Assembly (NCBI RefSeq): GCF_017809215.1
Contig: NZ_CP065424.1
Location: 2,760,001 to 2,824,000, forward strand
DNA: 64,000 bases
Direction of reading: 5' to 3'
Source of the DNA: Heyndrickxia oleronia
GTDB lineage: Bacteria; Bacillota; Bacilli; Bacillales; Bacillaceae_C
Shown here: positions 17,943-26,817 of the stretch, piece after piece
Numbering within the stretch: the first letter of the stretch is position 1
Layout of the letters: each line of letters starts with the position of its first letter
Program-made: the position numbers and the translations under genes
Notes under the pieces: generated by a model
Told to the model about the DNA's origin: nothing
What the model saw: the letters and a program-made list of their open reading frames with translations, nothing else
Database searches by the model: none

Positions 17943-18428
17943 CTACTTTAAATATAATTCCAAGCTTTCATACACTCTTCCATACTGATCAACACTTGTG
18001 CTAATTACATCGAAGCCGAAACTTTCAAAAAGTTTCTTAGATGCTGTATTATATATAAATATTTTCCTCACCACTAATTTACTCCAGTTAAGTTTTCTTG
18101 CTCTATCGATTAATAATCTCAATACTTGTTGCCCATAACCTTTTGATCTATACTTTTTAACTCCAATTACAATTGGTAGCATTTCTTTTGATAGTGTAGC
18201 ATCACCGATAGGAATCCATTCTTCACTCTGCTTGATTTCAATAATATAGACTTCACCTATTTTACTAAGGTAAGAATACATTTTATTAATCGTTTCTCTA
18301 GTATAGGGATTTGTTCCTTTTCCCTCAGAATAATAAAGAACTTCTCTATCTTGATACCAAGGGTAGGCTATCAAAATGTCATGAGGTAGACGAATTGGCC
18401 GGAGTCGAATCTTATCATGAACTAACAT
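17943..18428 (-). CDS. GNAT N-acetyltransferase
   Basis: A 161-residue acetyltransferase. The acetyl-CoA motif is KKYRSKGYGQQVLRLLIDRA near residues 92-111, and IYNTASKKLFESFGF is the typical end block. Members of this shape acetylate aminoglycosides, spermidine or amino acids; the substrate is not predictable. The start ATG has GGAGTG twelve bases upstream, a long but usable spacing. Confidence 0.82.
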   Translation of the reverse strand: MLVHDKIRLRPIRLPHDILIAYPWYQDREVLYYSEGKGTNPYTRETINKMYSYLSKIGEVYIIEIKQSEEWIPIGDATLSKEMLPIVIGVKKYRSKGYGQQVLRLLIDRARKLNWSKLVVRKIFIYNTASKKLFESFGFDVISTSVDQYGRVYESLELYLK

Positions 18429-18502
18429 AAATTAATCATCACTCCAAATTTATGGCAAGATACTACCTTTTTGTAATAAAACCTTTTTCGGATAGTTTAT
18501 TA

Positions 18503-18560
18503 CTTTAACAAACGCTCAATTACCAGCATTTACACCTAAAAATGGCTTTCAAAAAGAGTC
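18503..18560 (+). repeat. Fragment of the ~190-bp mobile repeat
   Basis: A short stretch (AATTACCAGCATTTACACC, then TAAAAATGGC) resembles the hairpin region of the fuller copies (CTGCCGGCTTTTACACC). The rest is missing or too diverged to call. Confidence 0.3.
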
Positions 18561-18606
18561 TATAATAATATAAAATTGACATCTTATTTATTATAATCCT
18601 AAACCG

Positions 18607-19830
18607 TTATTTTGTATCCACTGAAAAGGAAGCTACTGATCTATTTAACTGTTTCTGTCTATAGGAAATGCAACTGTTCAAGAATAATATACATGAACAT
18701 ATTAACAGTGCAGAAACAGGGTTTATCCATTCTGCAACACTCCCTGCAAATCCATTTGCAAAAATCACTACAATTCCCGTCAGAAGAAGCCCACCACTAC
18801 TTACTCGAGCTAAAAATTGATTAGGTGTAACCATTTGTCTTGCTGCTCCATTAATAACAAATGCCATGGACAAAGCTCCATCAAATAGTAGCATTCCTAT
18901 AAACGCAAACCACAAATTAGCTGAGAAACTGACAATAATAATACCACAGCTCGAACACAATAATAATGTACCGTAAAGTAAATTCCAATGAGCATTCTTC
19001 AAAAGCTTCATCATAAATATTCCAATAATATTTCCCACTCCCGCTCCGGAAAGTAGAATTCCCGTTTGGCTAGCAGATAACTCTAAATTTTGCTTTGCAA
19101 GGATAATAACAAGTAAAGTAATGGAGTGGGTAATAAAATGAAGGACTAGATGATTCAATGTAATAAAACGTTGAATTCGTGTAGAAAACAACATCTTTAT
19201 ACCTTCAACGCCTTGGTTAAATAATTCTTTGGACCATAAAGGCTCATTGTTATTTCTTAAATCACGATTAGTTACTGTGATTAGCATTAAACTAATAAAT
19301 GACAGAAAAAAGGAAAACGCATCGATTCCTAATGTAGCTGCTGCACCCATTTTAGATAAGGCGATACCTGCTAATACTGGTCCAATTAATGTACTAATCG
19401 CATCCGCACCTTCCATATAATTGTGGACATCGACCAGATGATTTCTCCCTGCAACCATCGGAAGGAGCGAGTGAAAGGCTATCCGAAAAAATAATCCTGC
19501 TAATCCTGTTACTAACAATATAGTCATTATTAAAAAAAGATTAAATTTCTCCGCCATTATAATGATGACGAGGAGGGTCATTGTTACCGTTCTAATAAAT
19601 TCTGCATACATCGCAGTCTTCTTCTTTGACCTTTGTTCGATAATAACACCTGCTGGGAGCGATAAAAATAATGGTGCTATTTGCGTACTTATAGCAACCA
19701 ACGCTGCCTTCATAGGTGAATGAGTGATCTGTAAAACCATCCAAGGAATCACTAGTTCACTAAATCTTCCTCCAAAAATCGAAACAACCTGACCTAACCA
19801 TAAAAAAAGAAAGTTTCTTTCTTTAAACAT
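18607..19830 (-). CDS. MFS transporter
   Basis: About 407 residues with 12 predicted helices. The N-terminal half has the MFS_3/enterobactin-exporter look (FLFLWLGQVVSIFGGRFSELV, motif-A-like LPAGVIIEQRSKKK). It is a probable drug or siderophore exporter. The ATG at 19830 is preferred: GAGGTG lies about nine bases before it, and the longer frame begins at a TTG inside the ribosome site. No linked regulator is visible. Confidence 0.85.
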   Translation of the reverse strand: MFKERNFLFLWLGQVVSIFGGRFSELVIPWMVLQITHSPMKAALVAISTQIAPLFLSLPAGVIIEQRSKKKTAMYAEFIRTVTMTLLVIIIMAEKFNLFLIMTILLVTGLAGLFFRIAFHSLLPMVAGRNHLVDVHNYMEGADAISTLIGPVLAGIALSKMGAAATLGIDAFSFFLSFISLMLITVTNRDLRNNNEPLWSKELFNQGVEGIKMLFSTRIQRFITLNHLVLHFITHSITLLVIILAKQNLELSASQTGILLSGAGVGNIIGIFMMKLLKNAHWNLLYGTLLLCSSCGIIIVSFSANLWFAFIGMLLFDGALSMAFVINGAARQMVTPNQFLARVSSGGLLLTGIVVIFANGFAGSVAEWINPVSALLICSCILFLNSCISYRQKQLNRSVASFSVDTK

Positions 19831-20033
19831 AATCATACACCTCAATTAATCATTCTTTATTAAATTGTTTTATCGTATTTTTGATGATTACATTGGGCGT
19901 GATCCTCTCTAATTAAGATGGCTAGGTCATTATTTAAAAATCATTTTATATGAATCACAAATAAAAGTGAAGAATTTTCCAAATTTGATTATACTTTTTT
20001 CGGTGTTTTCGGTTCATTAAATTCGAAATTCCA

Positions 20034-20071
20034 TAAAAAAACAAGAAGCACCTCATTGGTTACTTCTTGTT
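20034..20071 (-). terminator. Terminator after the DUF1648 gene
   Basis: AACAAGAAG (20040-20048) pairs perfectly with CTTCTTGTT (20063-20071). On the minus strand a seven-T run follows. Confidence 0.85.
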
Positions 20072-20101
20072 ATGACTTTTTGCATTAATGTGTTCTCAAA
20101 C

Positions 20102-21196
20102 TTACGCAAAAAACGTTAATACTAATATTAAAATAATTGGACCAAATATACAGAGATAACCAATAGGATTTGCAAAATTCATTGTCCAGCCGACTCCAAA
20201 CCTCTTTTCAACAAAAATAGATGGATCATTTTTATTAAAATAGAAGAGTCCACCCTTCCAATATTGATCATCATTCATATCTACAATTCCTTCTATTGGT
20301 GAAATATTTAATTGATTATCAGATTTTCCCACTTTTACTGAGAATATAACTGTGCCAATTAAAATTAAAATTAAAAATATGAATGGAATAAACATTACAT
20401 AAGCGTCAGACATTAAACCTGTATGAATTGTCGTTAGCTGTAAAAAGGCAAACAGCATCGAGATAAGAATACTAACAATAAACAAAAACCAACTTGAATA
20501 CTTTCGTAAGGTTAGTTGACGAATCCGAGATGCATCGGTACTAGTTGCACTTAATTTTATTCCAGATTTCTTGGTCATTTCATTTATACCTAAAAACATA
20601 AATTGCATTACCAATAATATGAGAGATAAAATATGGACAGAAAAAGGATTCTTCTCTGTAAAGGAATCTGGTTTGCCATCCGGTCCCCAGTGCATTGGAA
20701 TTTGTTGAGGCAAATGCTTATATTGAATCAATGTATAACCAATCACTCCTAATGTAACTACCATCGGAATGATGTATATATACCATGGGAGCATTTCATC
20801 TTGTGAACGAACTGCTATGTCTGTAATTCTAACCTGTTTAACATTCTCTCCCCATTTCTTTGATTTTTTAAGTTGAATCGTTTTTGCGTGAAAATAAAAA
20901 TATAATGACATACTTAGAACAATAACCCCAAACTGTATAGCTACCCCTGTTAACACAAGAAATTCCTCAGATGCCTCTCCCTTTAATACCCAAAAAGTAT
21001 AAATAAGAATAGCAATGACTGATAGCAAAAATACTGTTCTTGAATATCTTCTTTTATAAGATGAAAGGGTTAAATTAGTAATGTATTGATCTGGAATGGT
21101 TACCCCAAACACTACGGTTCGTTTAACTAAATACGGAAGTGCTGTTTGTATTGCGATAATAAACAACATTAGGATTAAAAATACCGATATCAACAT
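20102..21196 (-). CDS. DUF1648/DUF5808 membrane protein
   Basis: A 364-residue protein with about eight membrane segments. The central YKHLPQQIPMHWGPDGKPDS block near residue 165 is the DUF1648 signature, and the C-terminal YWKGGLFYFNKNDPSIFVEK with GVGWTMNFANP matches DUF5808. Such proteins commonly sit behind YtrA-type GntR regulators, as here (26 bp gap). SdpI, an immunity protein in B. subtilis, shares the DUF1648 part, so a role in envelope-stress or peptide resistance is possible but inferred. Confidence 0.82.
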   Translation of the reverse strand: MLISVFLILMLFIIAIQTALPYLVKRTVVFGVTIPDQYITNLTLSSYKRRYSRTVFLLSVIAILIYTFWVLKGEASEEFLVLTGVAIQFGVIVLSMSLYFYFHAKTIQLKKSKKWGENVKQVRITDIAVRSQDEMLPWYIYIIPMVVTLGVIGYTLIQYKHLPQQIPMHWGPDGKPDSFTEKNPFSVHILSLILLVMQFMFLGINEMTKKSGIKLSATSTDASRIRQLTLRKYSSWFLFIVSILISMLFAFLQLTTIHTGLMSDAYVMFIPFIFLILILIGTVIFSVKVGKSDNQLNISPIEGIVDMNDDQYWKGGLFYFNKNDPSIFVEKRFGVGWTMNFANPIGYLCIFGPIILILVLTFFA

Positions 21197-21222
21197 CTCG
21201 CTTCCTCCCTTTTTACCAATGT

Positions 21223-21612
21223 TTATTTTGGCTCTCCCTTTAAATCTAAAATGATAGATTGAATATTTTCCCGAATTTGCTCTTTAGTCATCCCCAAAAC
21301 TAAGGCTTCAGCAACAACTAGTTTAAATTCTTCCTTTATTCTCATAAAGTGATGGGCTTCTTTAACTATAACATCTGGCGAATTAATAACTGCTCCAGAC
21401 TTTGGAATGATCCTAATTATCCCTTTTCTCTCTAACTCATGATAGCTTTTATTGACAGTATGCATATTTACGCCTAAGTCTGCCGCAAATGATCTTACTG
21501 ATGGAAGAGCATCACCTGGCTTCATCTCACCTCTCGCTATACCTTCGATTATTTGATTCGTTAACTGAGTATATATCGGGATATCTGAATGAGGCTCAAT
21601 TTGAATGATCAT
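21223..21612 (-). CDS. GntR regulator, YtrA subfamily
   Basis: A 129-residue regulator: an N-terminal winged helix (residues 10-78; PIYTQLTNQIIEGIARGEMK, LPSVRSFAADLGVNMHTVNK) and a short two-helix dimerisation tail, the mark of the YtrA group. These repress their own operon, usually with a transporter or membrane protein. The GGAGGT site fixes the ATG. The promoter overlaps a strong palindrome at 21628-21673, very likely its own operator, and the DUF1648 gene follows as co-transcribed target. Confidence 0.88.
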   Translation of the reverse strand: MIIQIEPHSDIPIYTQLTNQIIEGIARGEMKPGDALPSVRSFAADLGVNMHTVNKSYHELERKGIIRIIPKSGAVINSPDVIVKEAHHFMRIKEEFKLVVAEALVLGMTKEQIRENIQSIILDLKGEPK

Positions 21613-21627
21613 AACTTACCTCCATTC

Positions 21628-21673
21628 TGTTCTATTCATATTATAACAAACTTGTTATACAAAGTATAGAACA
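21628..21673 (-). promoter_or_regulatory. Extended -10 promoter inside a concentric palindromic operator
   Basis: Two perfect inverted repeats share one centre: inner ATAACAA/TTGTTAT (21643-21649, 21652-21658) and outer TGTTCTAT/ATAGAACA (21628-21635, 21666-21673). On the minus strand TGTTATAAT forms an extended -10 (TATAAT at 21640-21645). Binding of the GntR dimer here would shut the promoter. The regulator-operator link is inferred from position. Confidence 0.75.
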
Positions 21674-21689
21674 ATCTTCCTGTTTTTTC

Positions 21690-21720
21690 AAAAATAAAAG
21701 CCTCTTTTTAACAAAAGAGG
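21690..21720 (-). terminator. Hairpin with T-rich tail between ybaK-like and gntR genes
   Basis: CCTCTTTT (21701-21708) and AAAAGAGG (21713-21720) pair, followed on the minus strand by CTTTTATTTTT. It lies about 300 bp past the YbaK-type gene; the space between holds nothing I can identify. Confidence 0.6.
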
Positions 21721-22014
21721 ACTGAAAATTTATTGAATCAATTATTTTCGAGTTTAGAATTACGCAACCAACATTTTTCTGTTTAAATGAACTTTTTTCT
21801 AATGATATTGTTTATTTAAGATAATTGACTACAGCTGTTGAAGATTCCAAACCGGTGCCCCATTTTATTCATTCAAACTTAACTTATGATAGTTTCCATT
21901 TTCACCTTCTCAATATGGCCACTCATACAGGATATTTTTGTATCATCTCTTCATTATTTTCACGGATTAAGTAATGAATGTATTGAAGTATAAATGCCCT
22001 CATTTAGTTAAATC

Positions 22015-22536
22015 TTATTTTACATGACTATCGAGCGGCTCCTTTTCCCTATTTTCTACAGCTTCCCAACCTTTGCAAACATCTACCCATTCTTTTGCAA
22101 AGGAGAATTGAAATAATTCATCAATAGTTAATTCAATTGCGGAATTTGTGCTTCCACAAGCAGGGAAAACAGTATCGAATCGTTTTAATGAAACATCTAA
22201 AAAGATGTCTAAATCTTTTTCTAATCCAAATGGACAAACCCCACCAATCATATGTCCAGTTTGTTCTAGTACTTCTTCCGGTGATAGCATACGAGCTTTC
22301 ATGCCAAAAGACTGGCGGAATTTCTTGTTATCAATTTTTGCATCGCCAGCTGCAACAATTAAAATGGCATTTTCTCCTTCTCCTCTGAAGGATAATGTTT
22401 TTGCAATTCGGGCTGGTATCACACCAATTGTATTAGCAGCCTCTTCAACAGTCGCACTGGATGTTTCAAATTCCATTATATCCTGTTCTCGATTCCACTG
22501 GTTAAAATGATCTCTAACACGTTCAAGTGACATCAT
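22015..22536 (-). CDS. YbaK/EbsC-family aminoacyl-tRNA deacylase
   Basis: About 173 residues of the YbaK/ProX fold, which hydrolyses mischarged tRNAs such as Cys-tRNAPro in trans. Signs are IAKTLSFRGEGENAILIVAAGDAKI near residues 44-68 with the conserved catalytic-region lysine, the loop GHMIGGVCPFGL near 95, and FPACGSTNSAIELT near 125. Start: the ATG at 22536 is about six bases behind AAAGGATG; longer frames start inside poor context. It is monocistronic. Confidence 0.85.
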   Translation of the reverse strand: MMSLERVRDHFNQWNREQDIMEFETSSATVEEAANTIGVIPARIAKTLSFRGEGENAILIVAAGDAKIDNKKFRQSFGMKARMLSPEEVLEQTGHMIGGVCPFGLEKDLDIFLDVSLKRFDTVFPACGSTNSAIELTIDELFQFSFAKEWVDVCKGWEAVENREKEPLDSHVK

Positions 22537-22621
22537 TATCATCCTTTCTTTTTCCATGTGTTTAGGAAAATATTAGCATATGTTATAGTAGGATAGAAAT
22601 AAAAACGATTGATCATTCATC

Positions 22622-23437
22622 TTATGGCTCAAAACCATGTTTACTGATTAAAACCTGATCTTCAGAAAATACTTGTATAAACCTTTCATAAATTTTCCTA
22701 TATGCTGAAGGACTATACCATTCTTCCAAGTTAAGTGTTTCATATTTCGTTTTTATACCAAGTCTACTTGTCCTCTTTCCACCGCTACCATCCCCCATAA
22801 AAAAATCATCAATACATACACGGTCTACGATTGAACGTAATTGATGAGGAAACTCTTCACTACTAGGTAGAACCGGTGCGATAGTAGCTTGGATTGGAAT
22901 TCCTGCTTCACCTAATAATTGTAATGTCTTGAGTCGTGCCTTGATAGGAGGTGCTTCTGGAGTAAAATGTTTACGAATAGATTCCTGATCTGTTTCAATC
23001 GTCATACTTACCCTCACTTTTTCTTTTAATTGCTGTAGTAAGTCAATATCTCTGCGAACAAGTGGACTTCTTGTTTGAACAAATAAAAAATCGGGTGATT
23101 CTTCAACCATTACTTCAAGCAATGACCTTGTTATCTTCTCCTTATATTCAATGGGTTGATATGGGTCAGTACTGGAAGACATGAAAATGGTTACCCTTCC
23201 TTTTGACTTTGCTCTTTTAAGTTCTTTTTTTAGCAACGTAGCTGCACCATTTTTTATATCGACCCATTCTCCCCATTCACCTTCATGAAATAGAGATACG
23301 GGCATCTGTCGCACATAGCAATAAGTGCAACCAAATGAACAACCCGTATATGGATTAAGTGTGTGGGAATAACCTGACAAAAAACCTGTTCCTTTGTTTA
23401 GAATGGATTTGGGATGTTTATACATATAATCTTTCAT
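22622..23437 (-). CDS. SPL-family radical SAM protein
   Basis: A 271-residue radical SAM protein. The iron-sulphur cluster motif CSFGCTYCYVR (Cys33, Cys37, Cys40) is intact, and the SSSTDPYQPIE and RSPLVRRDIDLL blocks identify the spore-photoproduct-lyase-like group. It is shorter than true SplB and lacks its DNA-repair hallmark, so the substrate is unknown. AAGGATAAAGC precedes the ATG. It is likely cytosolic and monocistronic. Confidence 0.85.
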   Translation of the reverse strand: MKDYMYKHPKSILNKGTGFLSGYSHTLNPYTGCSFGCTYCYVRQMPVSLFHEGEWGEWVDIKNGAATLLKKELKRAKSKGRVTIFMSSSTDPYQPIEYKEKITRSLLEVMVEESPDFLFVQTRSPLVRRDIDLLQQLKEKVRVSMTIETDQESIRKHFTPEAPPIKARLKTLQLLGEAGIPIQATIAPVLPSSEEFPHQLRSIVDRVCIDDFFMGDGSGGKRTSRLGIKTKYETLNLEEWYSPSAYRKIYERFIQVFSEDQVLISKHGFEP

Positions 23438-23636
23438 GCTTTATCCTTTCTATATAGTACTCCTTTTACTTTAGGGACTATATGCTTATACTATCAAACC
23501 TGTACAAATAAATAAGTCACGCTGTTACAAAATGAATCATTCTTTTCTCTATCATTGTAAAGGAAAATTGACAATGTTTGAAGAAATTAGATATTAATAC
23601 TGATGAAGCAAAAACTATCACTATAGGGAGGATTCG

Positions 23637-23767
23637 ATGAGTATTTTCATGAAACAATTAATTTACATGTGATAAAAGCGTGTTTATTTATCGTTTTTTT
23701 TAAAGAAATTTTCGAAAGTCGAAAAAGGAATAACACAATTAAAGAGAGAAAATCAGATTGGAGCTAG
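23637..23767 (+). pseudogene. Possible small membrane protein, frameshifted
   Basis: A good ribosome site (GGGAGG) and ATG open MSIFMKQLIYM, which stops at once. One base over, the frame continues VIKACLFIVFFKEIFESRKR and NNTIKERKSDWS, a plausible membrane helix with a basic tail. A TTGACA box at about 23568 may belong to its promoter. Small and unmatched, so only suggestive. The following 130 bp to the mobile repeat holds nothing I can name. Confidence 0.35.
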
Positions 23768-23895
23768 CTTTCCTAATATAGGTTTATGTAATGATAATTT
23801 ATGAGGAGGAGACCTTTACTCTTATAGATGAAAGAATATGGAATAGCATTTAATAGATAATCATACATTTATATCAAGTATTCTTCTTTTTCTTC

Positions 23896-24061
23896 AAGGC
23901 TGTTTTCGTATAGTTGTTAATTTTGCCTTAGCCCATCTACCGGCTTTTACGTGGTATTTTGGAGTGTGCAGCTCTTTCAGTGAAATGAAAGATTAGCGGT
24001 ATTCAACTAATCGTTATTTAATTAAGACATACGATAAATAACAATAATGTTTACAAGAACC
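23896..24061 (+). mobile_element. 166-bp copy of the mobile repeat
   Basis: TTCTTC at 23890-23895 and again at 24062-24067 looks like a target duplication. The ends are AAGGCTGTTTTCG and, inverted, GGTTCTTGTAAACATTATTG. Internal blocks GCCCATCTACCGGCTTTTACG and AGCTCTTTCAGTGAAAT match the copies at 11.6 and 32.9 kb. It lies directly upstream of the methyltransferase gene. Confidence 0.7.
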
Positions 24062-24089
24062 TTCTTCAAAAAAAATAAGGAGGCTTTAT

Positions 24090-24869
24090 ATGAAATTACT
24101 GGACCCCTCAACATTTCCAGATTGGGTATCACCTCATTCCGTTCATTGGTATGAACAACTAAGTAATCTGCAAGGAAAATATGAGTATCCCTGGAATTCC
24201 ATATACTCAGAACCTAATGGTGAAACTACTTTTGATAAAGAAGTAGCTAGAATGATTAAAGAAAAAAAGGTGCTAGATATAGGCTGTGGTCATGGAGAGT
24301 TTACTATGAAGTGTAGTCACTTAGCGAAAGAGATTACTGGATTTGATATGACTGATCGATTTATAAAAGTTGGAAATGAAAATAAGCGCCCAAATATGTC
24401 GTTTGTAGTTGGTAATTCTAAAGATCCTCTTCCTTTTAACCAGGAAGCATTTGATTGTGCATATAATCGAAAAGGGCCGACATCCTCCTATCTTTCTCTT
24501 AAACAAGTAGTAAAAAGTGGTGGAGAAATTTTGGGACTTCATCCAAGTGATGAGATGGGGAAAGAATTGCCACAATTATTTCCTAATTTCTTTTCACCGT
24601 CTCAAGGCACACCTATTTTAAACACTTTAAAGCAAAGACTCGAACAAAGTCATTTTTCCTTTGCAGTCGTAGAAATTGTCAATAGCCTCGAATATTTACA
24701 ATCTCCAATAGACGTTATAAAATATCGCTGTTTTGGGCAAAATCCTAACATATTTCATAGGATAAAAGAAGAAAACATTGACGAAATAACAAGGATATTT
24801 AAACAAAACACATCGGAAAATGGCCTACCAATTACTTTTTCACATTATATTGTTCGAGCTGTTGTTTAA
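24090..24869 (+). CDS. Class I SAM-dependent methyltransferase
   Basis: A 259-residue Methyltransf_11-type enzyme. Motif I KVLDIGCGHGEFTMKC lies near residues 60-75, ITGFDMTDRF near 83 and the motif III-IV region DPLPFNQEAFDCAYNRKG near 110. The substrate is unknown. AAGGAGG precedes the ATG. The mobile repeat ends 28 bp upstream, so any native promoter must lie in or before it; expression may depend on the element. Confidence 0.85.
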   Translation: MKLLDPSTFPDWVSPHSVHWYEQLSNLQGKYEYPWNSIYSEPNGETTFDKEVARMIKEKKVLDIGCGHGEFTMKCSHLAKEITGFDMTDRFIKVGNENKRPNMSFVVGNSKDPLPFNQEAFDCAYNRKGPTSSYLSLKQVVKSGGEILGLHPSDEMGKELPQLFPNFFSPSQGTPILNTLKQRLEQSHFSFAVVEIVNSLEYLQSPIDVIKYRCFGQNPNIFHRIKEENIDEITRIFKQNTSENGLPITFSHYIVRAVV

Positions 24870-24938
24870 ACAAAGCATTTACCATTAATCGATAAGCAAC
24901 AAATTTTTAAGAATGAAGCTACGTATGGATCGGAACAA

Positions 24939-25930
24939 TTAATGATGAAGTAAATTTATTTCTGAAAAAATAAATTCTAATTCATTCCAATTGTCACCGA
25001 TCCACTTATTTTCCTCAAAAAATCGTTGTAATGTTTTCTCTACACTCTTTCCTGCTCTAATCCAACTAGATTCCTTCCACCATGTTAACCGTATCGATCG
25101 TACCAATTTTTGTAAAGTTATGTCACAATAATCACGATAACCTTCAAAATATGCAGATACAGGCTCTAACTGTAGATAATTATCCTTTAAACAACAAGAT
25201 AAAATGGCTCTGGATAAGTCAAACTCCGGAAACACATAGTTCATTCGATCAAAGTCGAGGATTGCTGCAACCTGATTTGATGTAAACAATACATTATCAA
25301 CAAATAAATCCCAATGTGCCCAGCCTTTTTCACATTGAGAAAAGTGTTCTAAATGCATCCGTTTAATAATCTTCCGTTGTTTTTCCAATATAGGTAGAAC
25401 GATCTCATCTTTTAATTTTATAGCTTCGTCCCATCTACTCAGCCAATTATCCATCATTTTTTTTTGGAAGGAATCTCCCAATGTAAAGGCAAATCAACTT
25501 GCCTTTTTGTATTTAGTAATTTGTGCATTTTTCCTATAATACTTCCTAAACTATCCATTTGGTCGATTGTAGCAGAACCTGCCTCAATCATATTCCCATT
25601 TTTTAGTTCCATTAAAACAAATCGTTCACCGCCTATTGAATACTGTACATACTTTTTCTCATAAATAAATAGTTTAGGACATGGTATCCCATTTTCATAT
25701 AAATAGGCATGCTGGTTCAAAAATCGTTCCAATCCATCTAACATTTCGTCTGGATAACGTTTTTTATTGTATTGCTTTACAAAAAAGTTCCCCTTATCCG
25801 TGTATATTTTCCATTTATAATTCAGATAACCTTTATTGATCTTTTTATCACTCAAAATATCTAATTTATATCTCATTTTAAGGGTATTAAAAATATCTTC
25901 TTTAATTTGTTCACAAGTTTTTTCTTCCAT
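24939..25930 (-). pseudogene. APH-type kinase gene split by a homopolymer frameshift
   Basis: The first frame (MEEKTCEQIKEDIF to LPLHWEIPSKKK) gives the N-lobe with FFVKQYNKK and FVLMELKNGNMI, and stops at a run of nine A on the coding strand (near 25457). The other frame continues MMDNWLSRWDEAIKL with the catalytic loop GWAHWDLFVDNVLF (HxDxxxxN) and the metal motif AAILDFDRM. Restoring one frame gives a ~330-residue CotS/HSK2-like or aminoglycoside-phosphotransferase-fold kinase. The homopolymer makes polymerase slippage or sequencing error likely. Confidence 0.8.
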
Positions 25931-26079
25931 GTTCAATTCCCCTAATAGATATTTAATATTTTATTTATATTTATTAATATCGTCATTTTTAGGATAACGA
26001 TATACGATAAATCAATAATATCGCAACTTATCTGAATCTTCCGTAGCCTCTTAATGATCTATTATTCACATCGAATATA

Positions 26080-26107
26080 AGAAAAGGACCGTCTTAATAG
26101 ACGGCCC
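26080..26107 (-). terminator. Terminator of the ycnKJI operon
   Basis: GGACCGTC (26086-26093) pairs with GACGGCCCC (26100-26107). TTTTCTTAT follows on the minus strand, 54 bp past ycnI. Confidence 0.8.
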
Positions 26108-26160
26108 CGAGGATTTAACTTGCACTATCAATCTAATTCAATCACATAGATAATATTATC

Positions 26161-26787
26161 TTACTTACGTTTGCGCAATAAACTAATCAAAGCAAGTAAT
26201 ATAGCAATAACTGAAAGCACTATTGGTAGCCAATTTGTGCTCGCATTATCAGCTTCTGTTTTATTGCTATCCTTGTGATCAGAATGACTGCTTTCCGCAT
26301 GAGGTTTTACTGAATCGCCTTCTTGGATTTTTGTTATTGAAGCAGGCTCATCAGATCCAGCAGGTCCAACCCATTCTACCACTGACCCATCTTGATATGT
26401 TTGTAGTGCCTTCCAGCTCACTTCCCCTGGCTTACTCGGGTTTGCACCGATAAATGAAAACTCAACAAATTCTCCTGACTTAATCCCACCATTATTAGCT
26501 TTCCATACAACAGCAGTGATCTTATCATTTTCATTTTTTTCTAATTGATAATCCCATCCAGTCATTGGAAGTACCGAAACAAGATCAACATCTTTGGGAA
26601 CTTCGAGCTTAATTTCTGTTGTATTGATCTCTTTTTCTACTGGTACTCGAACAGTATATTTTTCATATGCATTAGTTGTACTTACATCTGGTTGTACGGT
26701 CACATGTGCATCTGCTACCACAGGTACGATAAGAAATAATGCGAACATCATTAATATGATTGACATGATTTTACTTTGTTTTTTCAT
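26161..26787 (-). CDS. ycnI: YcnI copper-binding membrane protein
   Basis: About 208 residues: a signal peptide (ends near VVADA), an extracytoplasmic DUF1775 domain whose first mature residue is His (HVTVQPDV), and a C-terminal anchor helix followed by RKRK. In B. subtilis the N-terminal histidine of YcnI helps bind Cu(II) with a nearby tryptophan; a matching GWDYQLEK tryptophan is present. The ATG at 26787 follows GGAGGAAAGTGGA. It is last in the ycnK-ycnJ-ycnI order, 30 bp after ycnJ. Confidence 0.9.
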   Translation of the reverse strand: MKKQSKIMSIILMMFALFLIVPVVADAHVTVQPDVSTTNAYEKYTVRVPVEKEINTTEIKLEVPKDVDLVSVLPMTGWDYQLEKNENDKITAVVWKANNGGIKSGEFVEFSFIGANPSKPGEVSWKALQTYQDGSVVEWVGPAGSDEPASITKIQEGDSVKPHAESSHSDHKDSNKTEADNASTNWLPIVLSVIAILLALISLLRKRK

Positions 26788-26817
26788 TCCACTTTCCTCC
26801 AAACAATTAATTCATCT

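Noticed and set aside
22148..22510. 120-codon plus-strand frame opposite the YbaK-type gene
   Set aside because: Shadow of a well-supported family gene.
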